A stretch of 64,000 bases of DNA from Arthrobacter sp. Leaf137 (GCF_001423525.1 NZ_LMOI01000019.1:62001-126000), one strand, 5' to 3'; positions 37,296-45,797 are shown, counted from the stretch's first letter. Numbers and translations are program-made. The notes: generated by a model from the letters alone, not told the origin.

Positions 37296-38479
37296 GCGCC
37301 GCACCCCACCCCACCGCCGATTCAGCCGCCCCAGGTACACAGGACCTGGCTGCCCGCTTTGCCCGGGAGTTCGGCGCCTCCCCGGCAGGCGTCTGGCAGG
37401 CACCGGGCAGGGTCAACCTGATCGGTGAGCACACTGACTACAACGAGGGCTTCGTGCTGCCGTTCGCCATCGACCGGACTGCCCGGGTAGCGGTGGGCAT
37501 CCGCCCGGACTCCACCGTGCGGCTGCTGTCAACGTACGGTGACCAGGGCATGGTTTCCACCACGCTCAACGCCCTGGAGCCGGGCTCGGCCAAGGGCTGG
37601 ACCAAGTATCCCCTCGGCGTGATGTGGGCCCTCCGCGAGCGCGGCATTGACGTTCCCGGAATCGACCTGCTGCTGGACTCGGATGTTCCGCTCGGCGCAG
37701 GCCTGTCCTCGTCGCACGCGATCGAGTGCGCGGTGGTCACCGCCCTCAACGAGCTCACCGGCGCAGGCCTGGCAGCGGAAGACATGGTCCTGGCCACGCA
37801 GCGGGCCGAAAACGACTTCGTGGGGGCTCCCACCGGCATCATGGACCAGTCCGCGTCCCTTCGGGGCGCCAAGGGCCACGCGGTCTTCCTGGATTGCCGT
37901 GACCAAAACGCCACCCTGGTGCCGTTCGAAACGGAACCTGCGGGGCTGGTCCTGCTGGTCATCGACACCAAGGTCTCGCACTCTCACGCCGACGGCGGGT
38001 ACGCCTCGCGCCGCGCATCCTGCGAACTCGGCGCCGAGGTCATGGGGGTCAAGGCGCTGCGCGACGTCCAGGTCGGTGACCTTGAGGAAGCCAGCGGGCT
38101 GCTGGACGAGGTGACGTTCCGGCGCGTGCGCCACGTAGTCACGGAAAACGACCGCGTACTGCAGACGGTCGAGCGCCTGGCCGCCGAGGGGCCCGCCGCT
38201 ATCGGCACCCTGCTGGATGCCAGCCACGCATCCATGCGGGATGACTTTGAAATCTCCTGTCCGGAGTTGGACCTCGCCGTGGACACCTCGCGCGCCAACG
38301 GAGCCATCGGGGCGCGGATGACCGGGGGCGGTTTCGGGGGTGCGGCGATCGCACTGACACCCGTCGCTTCCGAAGAAAAGGTGCGTGCCGCCGTCGTCCG
38401 CGCTTTCGCCGGGGCAGGCTATGCCGCACCGGACATCTTCACTGTCTCCCCTGCAGCGGGCGCCATGCGCGTCGCCTGA
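37292..38479 (+). CDS. galK: Galactokinase
   Basis: GHMP-family kinase of 395 residues phosphorylating galactose at C1. The galactokinase signature GRVNLIGEHTDYNEGFVLP is at about residues 38-56. The ATP loop LLDSDVPLGAGLSSSHAIEC and the third GHMP motif GARMTGGGFGGAAIAL follow. The start is TTG, overlapping the galT TGA (TTGA), with AAGGAG seven bases upstream. Two hairpins follow the stop. galE is not in the window. Confidence 0.96.
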   Translation: MSAAPHPTADSAAPGTQDLAARFAREFGASPAGVWQAPGRVNLIGEHTDYNEGFVLPFAIDRTARVAVGIRPDSTVRLLSTYGDQGMVSTTLNALEPGSAKGWTKYPLGVMWALRERGIDVPGIDLLLDSDVPLGAGLSSSHAIECAVVTALNELTGAGLAAEDMVLATQRAENDFVGAPTGIMDQSASLRGAKGHAVFLDCRDQNATLVPFETEPAGLVLLVIDTKVSHSHADGGYASRRASCELGAEVMGVKALRDVQVGDLEEASGLLDEVTFRRVRHVVTENDRVLQTVERLAAEGPAAIGTLLDASHASMRDDFEISCPELDLAVDTSRANGAIGARMTGGGFGGAAIALTPVASEEKVRAAVVRAFAGAGYAAPDIFTVSPAAGAMRVA

Positions 38480-38480
38480 C

Positions 38481-38506
38481 AACCTGACCGGCCGGCCGGT
38501 CAGGTT
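38481..38506. repeat. 26-base perfect palindrome after galK
   Basis: Two 13-base halves (AACCTGACCGGCC and its complement) meet without a loop, one base after the galK stop. It could act as an RNA hairpin protecting the gal mRNA, or as a protein-binding site. Confidence 0.6.
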
Positions 38507-38511
38507 AGTCC

Positions 38512-38557
38512 TTTAAACAGAACAGGCCCACCGCAAGGTGGGCCTGTTCTGTTTAAA
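38512..38557. terminator. galK / Bax1 bidirectional terminator
   Basis: A 21-base perfect stem (38512-38532 with 38537-38557) closed by a GCAA tetraloop and flanked by T and A runs. It is among the strongest hairpins in the window. Confidence 0.95.
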
Positions 38558-38589
38558 AAATCGGACGACGGCGGCCGCCGCCTTCGGTG

Positions 38590-39489
38590 CTAGTCGTCTC
38601 CGCGGAGGATGGCCAGCAGGCGGATGATCTCCACGTAGAGCCAGACCAGCGTGACCGTCAGGCCGAAGGCCGCGGTCCAGGAGAAGCGCTGCGGGGCGCC
38701 GCTGCGGACGCCGGCTTCAATGCTGGTGAAGTCCATGATCAGCGAGAAAGCGGCGAGGCCGATGGCGAGCAGGCCGATAACAACGCCAATCACTCCGCTG
38801 CGCAGGCCGAACGGCTCCTGGGTGACGCCGGTCAGCATCATGACCAGGTTGACCACTGAGAACAGGGCGTAACCGCCAAGGGCGATCATGAAGAAACGCA
38901 TGGCCTTGGGGGTCGCACGGACCTTGCCGCTCTTGAACAGCAGCAGGGTGACGGCAAACACGGAGAGCGTGCCCACCACTGCCTGCAGGCCAACGCCCGG
39001 GTACTGGGTATCAAGGATGCGGGTCAGGCCACCAAGGAAAAGTCCCTCAAGGCCGGCGTACGCAAGGATCAACGCAGGGGAAGGCTGCTTCTTGAACGTG
39101 TTGACGAGGGCAAGGACGAAGCCGCCGAGGGCGCCGACGATCATGAGCATCGACGCGAGCCCCAAACCGACGGTCAGGGTGACTGCCGCGCCGAGGATGA
39201 CAACGCCGAGGCAGGCCGCCGTCTTGACGATCACGTCATCGAAGGTCATCCGCCCGGTATCCGCCGGGCCCGCCGACGGCTGGTTGTACATGTCCTGGAG
39301 CTGGTTGTCCGTCATGCCCTGCGGCTGGGTGTTCCAGGACTGCTGGCCATAGGGTGCCTGGGCGTACGGCTGCTGGCCGTAAGCCTGCTGGCCGTAAGGG
39401 GCGCCGCCGTAGGCCTGCGGGGCAGGCGGTGCCTGGGTGGCTCCACGGAAGCTCTTTCCGTTGAAGATCGGGTTTCCGCCAAGTGCCAT
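38590..39489 (-). CDS. Bax inhibitor-1 / YccA family membrane protein
   Basis: A 299-residue membrane protein of the BI-1-like (YccA/YbhL) family, putative ion or calcium channels. The N-terminal 95 residues are cytosolic and low in complexity, with repeated QAYGQQ/PYGQQ units (about residues 23-50). Seven hydrophobic segments follow, among them LGVVILGAAVTLTVGLGLAS, FFMIALGGYALFSVVNLVMM and LIMDFTSIEAGVRSGAPQRFSW, the latter holding the conserved acidic motif. The ATG start has GGAGG seven bases upstream. It is convergent with galK. Confidence 0.9.
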   Translation of the reverse strand: MALGGNPIFNGKSFRGATQAPPAPQAYGGAPYGQQAYGQQPYAQAPYGQQSWNTQPQGMTDNQLQDMYNQPSAGPADTGRMTFDDVIVKTAACLGVVILGAAVTLTVGLGLASMLMIVGALGGFVLALVNTFKKQPSPALILAYAGLEGLFLGGLTRILDTQYPGVGLQAVVGTLSVFAVTLLLFKSGKVRATPKAMRFFMIALGGYALFSVVNLVMMLTGVTQEPFGLRSGVIGVVIGLLAIGLAAFSLIMDFTSIEAGVRSGAPQRFSWTAAFGLTVTLVWLYVEIIRLLAILRGDD

Positions 39490-39892
39490 TGCGGGATTCC
39501 TCCATGCTGGGTGTGTGATGGATCTTAAGGTTTACGCTACCAATTCCCACGTAGCCGGCTCCCCTAAAGTTCCCGCCGCCCCTCCTTGCAATACAACCGT
39601 GACCTGCGGGTGGACAGGCTGCGTGCCTGGAGACACCGCTACTCAACAAAGGTTGTTTCCCACGATCCGCGCCACATCGCAGCCGCAGGCCCCGCAGTTG
39701 TTATCCGATCGCTACCAATATGGCCTGGACCACGGCATTCACCGGTTCTGATGCGCTGTAGCATAAGCCAAGCAGGGTGACGGAACTCACACTCGTGGGT
39801 GTCGGGCGTCATGGCATTTTTCCCCGCCCTGCGACCGTTCGCAGCGGCTGCAATGGCGCGGCCTAGACCGCCCCCAAGTGGAGGTTATCAAT
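39490..39892. promoter_or_regulatory. Divergent Bax1 / liv operon intergenic region
   Basis: About 400 bases without a gene. TAGCAT at 39759-39764, with TTCACC 15 bases before it, is a candidate promoter for the liv operon, leaving a leader of about 120 bases. GGAGG at 39880-39884 is the livH ribosome site, eight bases before its TTG. CAACAAAGGTTG near 39645 is a small dyad. No riboswitch fold was recognised. Confidence 0.35.
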
Positions 39893-41233
39893 TTGAGAAG
39901 TACACCCCAAGGCCAGCGGGCCGGAAGGCGCCTCGGTTTGCTGAGACTGTTGGGAGCCATTGGCGCTTCCATCTTCGCAATCCTCCTGGTGGCCGGACCG
40001 GCGAGTCAGGCCGCTTCCCCGTCACCGACACCATCCCCGTCGAATCAGACCTTCCAGAACAACATCAGCGGGTTCCTCCGTGACGACACCCGCGCACCCC
40101 TGGCGGATGTGACCATTACGGCAAAGAAGGGTGATTTCACCGGCACTGCCAAGTCATCGGCCAACGGTGCCTGGAACATCGGCGTGCCGGAGCAAGGCAC
40201 CTACACGGTGGAACTGGATGAATCCACGCTTCCCGAGGGCATCAAGCTGGCCGACGGCCAGGATAATCCCCGCGACGTGACGTTCAGCCAGACCTCCAAC
40301 CTCTCGGTGATCTTCGCCTTCGGCAAAGGCATTGTGGTGCAGCAGCAGGACTTCGGCCAGAACCTCCTCAACCGGCTGGTGGCGGGCCTGAGCTTTGGCC
40401 TGCTCCTCGCCCTGGCATCGGTTGGCCTGTCCCTGATCTTCGGCACCACCGGCCTCACCAACTTCGCCCACGGCGAGATGGTGACCCTTGGCGCGGTCCT
40501 CGTTTTCGGCTTCAACGCCATCGGGCTTCCCTTCTGGCTATCCCTGATCCTGTCGCTGGTGGGCGGCGGCCTGTTCGGTTATGCCCAGGACCGCGGGCTA
40601 TGGCGGCCACTGCGCCGCCGCGGCACGGGCCTGGTCCCCATGATGATCGTCAGCATCGGCCTGGCCCTCGCGGTCCGCTACGTGATCCAGTTCTACTTCG
40701 GCGGCGCCACCCAGCAGCTGCCTTACGCCCAAAGCCCCGAGGTTCAGATCGGCCCGGTTTCCATTTCGCCGAACAACCTGTGGTCCCTGGGCATCAGCGC
40801 GGTGGTCATTGCCCTGATCGGCATCGTGCTGCTGAAAACCAGGCTTGGCAAGGCCACCCGCGCAGTGGCGGACAACCCCGCGCTGGCTGCCGCGTCAGGC
40901 ATTGACGTGGACGCTGTCATCCGGCTGGTGTGGATCACCGGCGGCATGCTCGCTTCCCTTGGCGGCATCCTCTGGGCCTACTACCGGCCGGGCGTCACTT
41001 TCGACATGGGCTCGGCCATCCTGCTGCTCATCTTCGCCGGTGTGACCCTCGGCGGCCTGGGAACCGTCTTCGGCGCCCTGATCGGTTCCATCATCGTCGG
41101 CATTTTCGTGGAGCTGACCACCGTGTTCGGCCTCGCCGCCGACCTCAAATACGTGGGAGCTTTGTTCATCATGATCGTTGTCCTCTTGTTCCGGCCACAG
41201 GGCATCCTGGGCCGCCGCGAGCGCGTGGGTTAG
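39893..41233 (+). CDS. livH: LivH-type branched-chain amino acid ABC permease with N-terminal Ig-like domain
   Basis: A 446-residue fusion. Residues 1-42 form a signal peptide or anchor (LGAIGASIFAILLVAGPASQ). Then comes a Ser/Pro/Thr linker and a beta-sandwich domain at about 52-135 (GFLRDDTRAPLADVTITAKK, GTYTVELDESTLPEGI) resembling carboxypeptidase-regulatory or SpaA-like folds. The LivH permease follows (about 145-446: GLSLIFGTTGLTNFAHGEM, LRRRGTGLVPMMIVSIGLAL, LFRPQGILGRRERVG). Normal LivH proteins lack the extra domain. TTG 39893 is chosen from GGAGG eight bases before it. It leads the livHMGF operon. Confidence 0.9.
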   Translation: MRSTPQGQRAGRRLGLLRLLGAIGASIFAILLVAGPASQAASPSPTPSPSNQTFQNNISGFLRDDTRAPLADVTITAKKGDFTGTAKSSANGAWNIGVPEQGTYTVELDESTLPEGIKLADGQDNPRDVTFSQTSNLSVIFAFGKGIVVQQQDFGQNLLNRLVAGLSFGLLLALASVGLSLIFGTTGLTNFAHGEMVTLGAVLVFGFNAIGLPFWLSLILSLVGGGLFGYAQDRGLWRPLRRRGTGLVPMMIVSIGLALAVRYVIQFYFGGATQQLPYAQSPEVQIGPVSISPNNLWSLGISAVVIALIGIVLLKTRLGKATRAVADNPALAAASGIDVDAVIRLVWITGGMLASLGGILWAYYRPGVTFDMGSAILLLIFAGVTLGGLGTVFGALIGSIIVGIFVELTTVFGLAADLKYVGALFIMIVVLLFRPQGILGRRERVG

Positions 41234-41242
41234 GAAACAGAC

Positions 41243-42211
41243 ATGGATTTTGGCTTCATTCTTTCCAGCGCCGCCGGCGAGATCTTCAGCCCCACCACGG
41301 CCGCCTACGCCATGGCTGCCCTCGGGCTCGCCGTCCACTTCGGCTATTCGGGCCTGCTGAACTTCGGCCAGGCCGGCTTCATGGCCGTGGGCGCATACGG
41401 GTTCGCGATCTCCACCCTGACCTTCGGCGTCCCGTTCTTCGTGGGACTGCTCATCGCCATTGCCGCCTCCGCGGTCTTTGCACTGCTGCTCGGCATCCCC
41501 ACCCTCCGTCTCCGGGCGGACTACCTGGCCATCGTGACCATCGCCGCCGCGGAAATCGTGCGCTACATCGTCACCACCAACCAGCTCACTGCGGTCACCG
41601 GCTCCGCCAACGGCCTGGCGGCGTTTGAAGGCAGCTTCTACGCCATGAACCCGTTCCCTGAGGGCTCGTACCTCGGCATGAACAACCGCGACTTCTTCAT
41701 CCGCGTGGTGGGCTGGGCCCTGGTGGCCATCTGCTGCACCCTCGTGTGGCTGCTGATGCGCAGCCCCTGGGGCCGGGTGCTGAAGGGCATCCGCGAGGAC
41801 GAGAACGCCGTCCGGTCCCTGGGCAAGAACGTCTACGCCTACAAGATGCAGGCCCTCGTCATCGGCGGCATCCTCGGTGCCTTGGCGGGCATGATCTTCA
41901 CGCTGCCCCGCGGTGCCGTGCAGCCTGCCAACTACGGCACGGAACTGACGTTCTTCCTCTACACCTGCCTCCTGCTGGGCGGCCTGGGCACGGTCCTTGG
42001 CCCGGTCATCGGGGCCATGATCTTCTGGGTTGTCCTCTCCCTGACACAGGGCATCCTCTACGGCCTCATTGAGTCCGGTGCCGTTACGTGGCTGAACACC
42101 GTCCAGGCCGGGCAGCTGCGCTACATCCTGGTGGGCGTGGCCCTGATGCTGTTGATGATCTTCAGGCCGCAGGGCGTCTTCGGAAACAAGAAGGAGCTGG
42201 CGTTCGCGTGA
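41243..42211 (+). CDS. livM: LivM-type branched-chain amino acid ABC permease
   Basis: A 322-residue permease, second membrane subunit of the HAAT transporter. Typical sequences are FGYSGLLNFGQAGFMAVGAY, TLRLRADYLAIVTIAAAEIV and GRVLKGIREDENAVRSLGKNV, the last being the EAA-like ATPase contact loop. It ends YILVGVALMLLMIFRPQGVFG. It starts nine bases after livH and overlaps livG (GTGA), so the operon is tightly coupled. Transport substrate (branched-chain amino acids, amides or urea) is not decided by sequence alone. Confidence 0.93.
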   Translation: MDFGFILSSAAGEIFSPTTAAYAMAALGLAVHFGYSGLLNFGQAGFMAVGAYGFAISTLTFGVPFFVGLLIAIAASAVFALLLGIPTLRLRADYLAIVTIAAAEIVRYIVTTNQLTAVTGSANGLAAFEGSFYAMNPFPEGSYLGMNNRDFFIRVVGWALVAICCTLVWLLMRSPWGRVLKGIREDENAVRSLGKNVYAYKMQALVIGGILGALAGMIFTLPRGAVQPANYGTELTFFLYTCLLLGGLGTVLGPVIGAMIFWVVLSLTQGILYGLIESGAVTWLNTVQAGQLRYILVGVALMLLMIFRPQGVFGNKKELAFA

Positions 42212-43311
42212 GCATGCACAATGAAATCCCTGAAACGTCCGGTGCCGCGGCGCCGGACTACATGACCGACAGCCGCCCCATCGCAGCGGGTGAAACCGGG
42301 CCGGGCTGCAAGAAGCGGGATCCGATAGTGGTGGCGGAGAACGTCACCCGCAGCTTCGGCGGCATCAACGCCGTGGATGTGGACTACCTGGAGATCCCGC
42401 GGCACAAGATCACCGCCCTGATCGGCCCGAATGGTGCCGGCAAGACCACCCTCTTCAACCTGTTGACCGGCTTTGATACCCCCAACACCGGGAAGTGGCA
42501 GTTTGAAGGCCACAGCCTCGCGGGGGTATCGCCCTACAAAGTGGCCCGCATGGGCATGGTCCGCACGTTCCAGCTCACCAAGGTAATGGGCAAACTGACA
42601 GTCATGGAAAACATGCGTCTGGGAGCGTCCAACCAGCCCGGCGAAAGCCTCGCCAAAGCCCTGTTCAAGGGCATCTGGGGCGGCCGCGAAAAGGAGATCA
42701 CGGCCCAGGCGGACGTCCTGCTGGAGAAGTTCAAACTCGACGCCAAGAAGGACGACTACGCCGCGTCGCTCTCCGGCGGACAGCGCAAGCTCCTGGAGAT
42801 GGCACGGTCCCTCATGGTGCGGCCCAAGCTGGTGATGCTCGACGAACCGATGGCCGGCGTCAATCCGGCACTGACGCAGTCCCTGCTGGACCACATCAAG
42901 AACCTGAAGGCCGACGGCATGACCGTCCTGTTCGTTGAACACGACATGCACATGGTCCGGCACATCGCGGACTGGGTGGTGGTCATGGCGGAGGGCAAGG
43001 TTGTCGCCGAAGGCCCGCCCGGGGACGTCATGAAAAATCCCGCCGTCATCGACGCCTACCTCGGCGCCCACCATGACGTGGACCTCGGTGACGCCGAGGG
43101 CATCAAGGAGCTCGCTGCCGAACTCGTGGCCGACGACGAATCCATTGTTGGAACCGAAAACGCCGGGATCATCTCCCTGGACGTTGTCGGGGACGAGGCC
43201 GGCACCGCCAGCCCGGAGGAACCGTCCCCCGGTGACGGACAACGCGGCAGGCGCGCGCACAGGGACGCCGAAACCGATGGGAACGACCACACAGACAGGG
43301 ACACCCAATGA
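42208..43311 (+). CDS. livG: LivG-type ABC ATP-binding protein with long tails
   Basis: A 367-residue ATPase of the HAAT system. Walker A is IGPNGAGKTTLFNLLTGFD, the signature is SLSGGQRKLLEMARSL, Walker B is LVMLDEPMAGVNP, and the H-loop is VLFVEHDMHMV. The usual LivG length is about 250-260. Here about 40 extra N-terminal residues and 80 extra acidic, hydrophilic C-terminal residues (DVDLGDAEGIKELAAELVAD onward) are added. GTG 42208 overlaps the livM stop; ATG 42214 is an alternative. It overlaps livF by ATGA. Confidence 0.93.
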   Translation: MSMHNEIPETSGAAAPDYMTDSRPIAAGETGPGCKKRDPIVVAENVTRSFGGINAVDVDYLEIPRHKITALIGPNGAGKTTLFNLLTGFDTPNTGKWQFEGHSLAGVSPYKVARMGMVRTFQLTKVMGKLTVMENMRLGASNQPGESLAKALFKGIWGGREKEITAQADVLLEKFKLDAKKDDYAASLSGGQRKLLEMARSLMVRPKLVMLDEPMAGVNPALTQSLLDHIKNLKADGMTVLFVEHDMHMVRHIADWVVVMAEGKVVAEGPPGDVMKNPAVIDAYLGAHHDVDLGDAEGIKELAAELVADDESIVGTENAGIISLDVVGDEAGTASPEEPSPGDGQRGRRAHRDAETDGNDHTDRDTQ

Positions 43312-44081
43312 GCAGCACCAGCGCGGCACCGGCCGCCCAGCCCGTGGACGACGGCGAAGCAGTCGTCAAGGTCACCGACCTCGTGGCCGGCTACATTCCG
43401 GGCGTCAACATCCTGAACGGCTGCAGCATTGAAGCGCGAAAGGGCGAGCTGATCGGCATCATCGGGCCCAACGGCGCCGGCAAGTCGACCCTCCTCAAAG
43501 CCATGTTTGGCCTGGTGAAGGTCCACTCCGGCACCGTGGTGGTCCGCGGCCAGGACATTACCGGGCTGAAGGCCAACAAGCTGGTGACCCGCGGCGTCGG
43601 CTTCGTTCCGCAGACCAACAATGTCTTTGCGGCCCTCACCATCGAAGAGAACCTCCAGATGGGCATGTTCCAGCGGCCCAAGGACTTTGCCGAGCGGTTC
43701 GACTTTGTCACCGGGCTTTTTCCGGAACTCGGCAAGCGCCGCTCCCAGCGGGCCGGTTCCCTCTCCGGCGGCGAGCGCCAGATGGTGGCCATGGGCCGCG
43801 CGCTGATGATGGATCCCGCAGTCCTGCTGCTGGACGAGCCCTCAGCCGGGCTCTCCCCCGTCAAGCAGGATGAGACCTTCCTCCGCGTCCATGAAATCAA
43901 CCGTGCCGGCGTTTCCGTGATCATGGTGGAACAGAACGCCCGCCGCTGCCTGCAGATCTGCGACCGCGGCTATGTGCTGGACCAGGGCCGGGACGCGTAC
44001 ACCGGTACCGGCCGGGAGCTGATGAAGGACCCCAAGGTGATCCAGCTGTACCTGGGCACCCTGGCGGACACCGTCGAGTAG
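43308..44081 (+). CDS. livF: LivF-type ABC ATP-binding protein
   Basis: A 257-residue second ATPase of the HAAT system. It shows IIGPNGAGKSTLLKAMFG (Walker A), GSLSGGERQMVAMGRALMM (signature), VLLLDEPSAGLSP (Walker B) and VIMVEQNARRCL (H-loop position occupied by Gln as usual in LivF). It begins with an ATGA overlap to livG and ends the operon; a terminator shared with the convergent livK gene follows 17 bases later. Confidence 0.95.
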   Translation: MSSTSAAPAAQPVDDGEAVVKVTDLVAGYIPGVNILNGCSIEARKGELIGIIGPNGAGKSTLLKAMFGLVKVHSGTVVVRGQDITGLKANKLVTRGVGFVPQTNNVFAALTIEENLQMGMFQRPKDFAERFDFVTGLFPELGKRRSQRAGSLSGGERQMVAMGRALMMDPAVLLLDEPSAGLSPVKQDETFLRVHEINRAGVSVIMVEQNARRCLQICDRGYVLDQGRDAYTGTGRELMKDPKVIQLYLGTLADTVE

Positions 44082-44098
44082 TTCGAAGCACAGGCACA

Positions 44099-44132
44099 AA
44101 GAAGCCCCCGTCCGGATGGACGGGGGCTTCTT
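44099..44132. terminator. livF / livK bidirectional terminator
   Basis: A 15-base perfect stem (44099-44113 and 44118-44132) with a GGAT loop and an A/T-rich base; pairing continues outward with one bulge. Confidence 0.93.
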
Positions 44133-44148
44133 TTGTGCCTGCGAAGGG

Positions 44149-45504
44149 TTAGAGCTTGCCGAACTCTTCCTTGACTGCCGTGTACTTGTTGTCGTCCTGG
44201 TACTCGTAGATACCGATGTACGCCTCGGTGGGGTCACCGGCGTCGGAGAAGGTCACCGGACCGGACTGGCCGTCGTAGTCGATGTCCTTGCCCTCGCGGA
44301 GCAGGGTGACGCAGGCGGCGTAGGACGTGCACTTCTCGCCGCCCTCCGAAACTTCCTTCAGCTTCGCGGCGATGTCCGTCCCCTTGGTGCTCTTGGCAGC
44401 TTCAGCGGCCAGGGAGATCAGGTTGACGGCGTCGTAGGACTCACCGGCGTAGCTGTAGTCCTTCAGTGCCGGATCAATGGCGAGGAGCTTCTTCTTGAAG
44501 GCGTCCTGCGCGAACGTGCCGGGGATGGTGCCCCGGGCGCCCTTCAGGGTGCCGGCCTGGAAGTCCTTGCTGTAGTCGGAGGTGTTGCCGTCCACCAGGA
44601 ACATCTGGGTGGGCTTGACTCCCTTGCCGGTCATCAGCGGAACGATGCTCTTGGCCTGGTCGAAGGTGATCAGGGCGATGGCGTCCGGCTTGGCGGCAAG
44701 TACCTTGTCCACCTGGCTGCTGAACTGGCTGTCACCTTCATTGAAGAGTTCCTCGGCAACAACCTGGCCGCCGGCCGCCTCGAAGGATTCCTTGATGTTC
44801 TTGGCCAGGCCGGTGCCGTAGGCATCGTTCAGGACCACCATGCCGACGGTCTGGGCGCCACACGTTGCCATGTAGTTGCCCAGGACCTTGCCTTGGAGGA
44901 CATCGGACGGTGCGGTGCGCCAGTACAGGCCCTTGTCATCCCAGGTGGTGAAGTCCGGGGAAGTGTTGGCCGGCGAGAACTGGATAACGCCTGCACCGGT
45001 GATCTGGTTGATGACCGTCTTGGATACGCCCGACGATGCGGCGCCAATGACGGCGCTGACACCCTGGCCGAGCAATGCGGAGGTGGACTGGGTGGCGATG
45101 TCCGTCTTGGTGTCACCGGAGTCGCGGTGAATCACTTCCACCGGCTTGCCCAGCACGCCGCCGGCGTCATTGACTTCCTTGATGCCGAGGTTCACACCGG
45201 CGATTTCGGGCGGGCCGAGGAAGGCCAGGGATCCGGTGGTGGGCAGCAGCGAGCCGATCTTGAGCGGAGTCTCCGTGCTGCCGGTGGACGGCGGAACAGC
45301 TGCCGGCGCCGCGCTCTGCGTGGCTGCGGCACCCCCTCCGGTTTCCGGTGCGGGGCACGCGATGCCTCCGGCTGATGCGGAGGAAGCGGACTCGGACGTC
45401 GTGGGTGTGGACGAACCGCCGCACGCTGTCACCATGAAGGCGACGCCGATGCCAAGCGCTGTCAGCTTGGCAGCGCGGGTTCCCGCCTGGGGGAATAAAG
45501 TCAT
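44149..45504 (-). CDS. HAAT-type ABC substrate-binding lipoprotein
   Basis: A 451-residue lipoprotein of the Leu/Ile/Val-binding (periplasmic-binding type I) family. The N-terminus has a lipobox (GVAFMVTACGGSS, Cys about residue 28) and a Ser/Thr-rich linker. The core starts PLKIGSLLPTTGSLAFLGPP and includes VHR-like HRDSGDTKTDIATQSTSALL and IGAASSGVSKTVINQITGAG. It is convergent with livHMGF, so the binding protein has its own control. GAGGAG lies seven bases before the ATG, and a CRP/GlxR-like dyad lies about 100 bases upstream. It is very probably the partner of LivHMGF. Confidence 0.92.
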   Translation of the reverse strand: MTLFPQAGTRAAKLTALGIGVAFMVTACGGSSTPTTSESASSASAGGIACPAPETGGGAAATQSAAPAAVPPSTGSTETPLKIGSLLPTTGSLAFLGPPEIAGVNLGIKEVNDAGGVLGKPVEVIHRDSGDTKTDIATQSTSALLGQGVSAVIGAASSGVSKTVINQITGAGVIQFSPANTSPDFTTWDDKGLYWRTAPSDVLQGKVLGNYMATCGAQTVGMVVLNDAYGTGLAKNIKESFEAAGGQVVAEELFNEGDSQFSSQVDKVLAAKPDAIALITFDQAKSIVPLMTGKGVKPTQMFLVDGNTSDYSKDFQAGTLKGARGTIPGTFAQDAFKKKLLAIDPALKDYSYAGESYDAVNLISLAAEAAKSTKGTDIAAKLKEVSEGGEKCTSYAACVTLLREGKDIDYDGQSGPVTFSDAGDPTEAYIGIYEYQDDNKYTAVKEEFGKL

Positions 45505-45603
45505 TTACGAGCTCCTCGATCTAAAGGTGCGAACGGCCTTTGACGCGAAAAATCAGGTGTTCCTGATTTAGCTTCAAGCTAATGCAAATCGCAGGCGAAG
45601 ATA

Positions 45604-45619
45604 AGTGACTGAGGTCACA
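45604..45619. promoter_or_regulatory. CRP/GlxR-like binding site upstream of livK-type gene
   Basis: AGTGA-CTGAGG-TCACA differs from the CRP/GlxR consensus TGTGA-N6-TCACA at one base. It sits 100-115 bases before the start of the substrate-binding protein gene, in an AT-rich region. Confidence 0.6.
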
Positions 45620-45655
45620 TCCTTATAACAGTCGTTGCATATGCGAAATTAAACA

Positions 45656-45688
45656 AAGGAAGCCGCCCGCAGTGCGGGCGGCTTCCTT
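45656..45688 (-). terminator. Terminator downstream of the tRNA gene
   Basis: A 15-base perfect stem (45656-45670 and 45674-45688) with loop AGT. On the minus strand it is followed by TTTGTTTAATTT, an intrinsic terminator. Confidence 0.93.
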
Positions 45689-45723
45689 CGATTCGGTGCC
45701 GCTTGGAGGCATCCTCTGCCCCG

Positions 45724-45797
45724 TACCCCAGGTGGGACTCGAACCCACAACACGCGGATTTTAAGTCCGATGCCTCTGCCAATTGGGCTACTGGGGC
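45724..45797 (-). tRNA. tRNA with anticodon UAA (Leu assignment by anticodon), short variable loop
   Basis: A cloverleaf reads on the minus strand from 45797. The acceptor stem is GCCCCAG/CTGGGGT (first pair G-U), the D arm GCC...GGC contains TTGG, the anticodon loop is CTTAAAA (anticodon TAA), and the T arm is GTGGG-TTCGAGT-CCCAC. The discriminator is A; CCA is not encoded. By anticodon it reads UUA and would be called tRNA-Leu. However, the variable loop is only five bases (GTGTT), whereas bacterial tRNA-Leu is class II with a long variable arm. The top anticodon-stem pair is a U-C mismatch. Identity is therefore uncertain. Confidence 0.85.
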
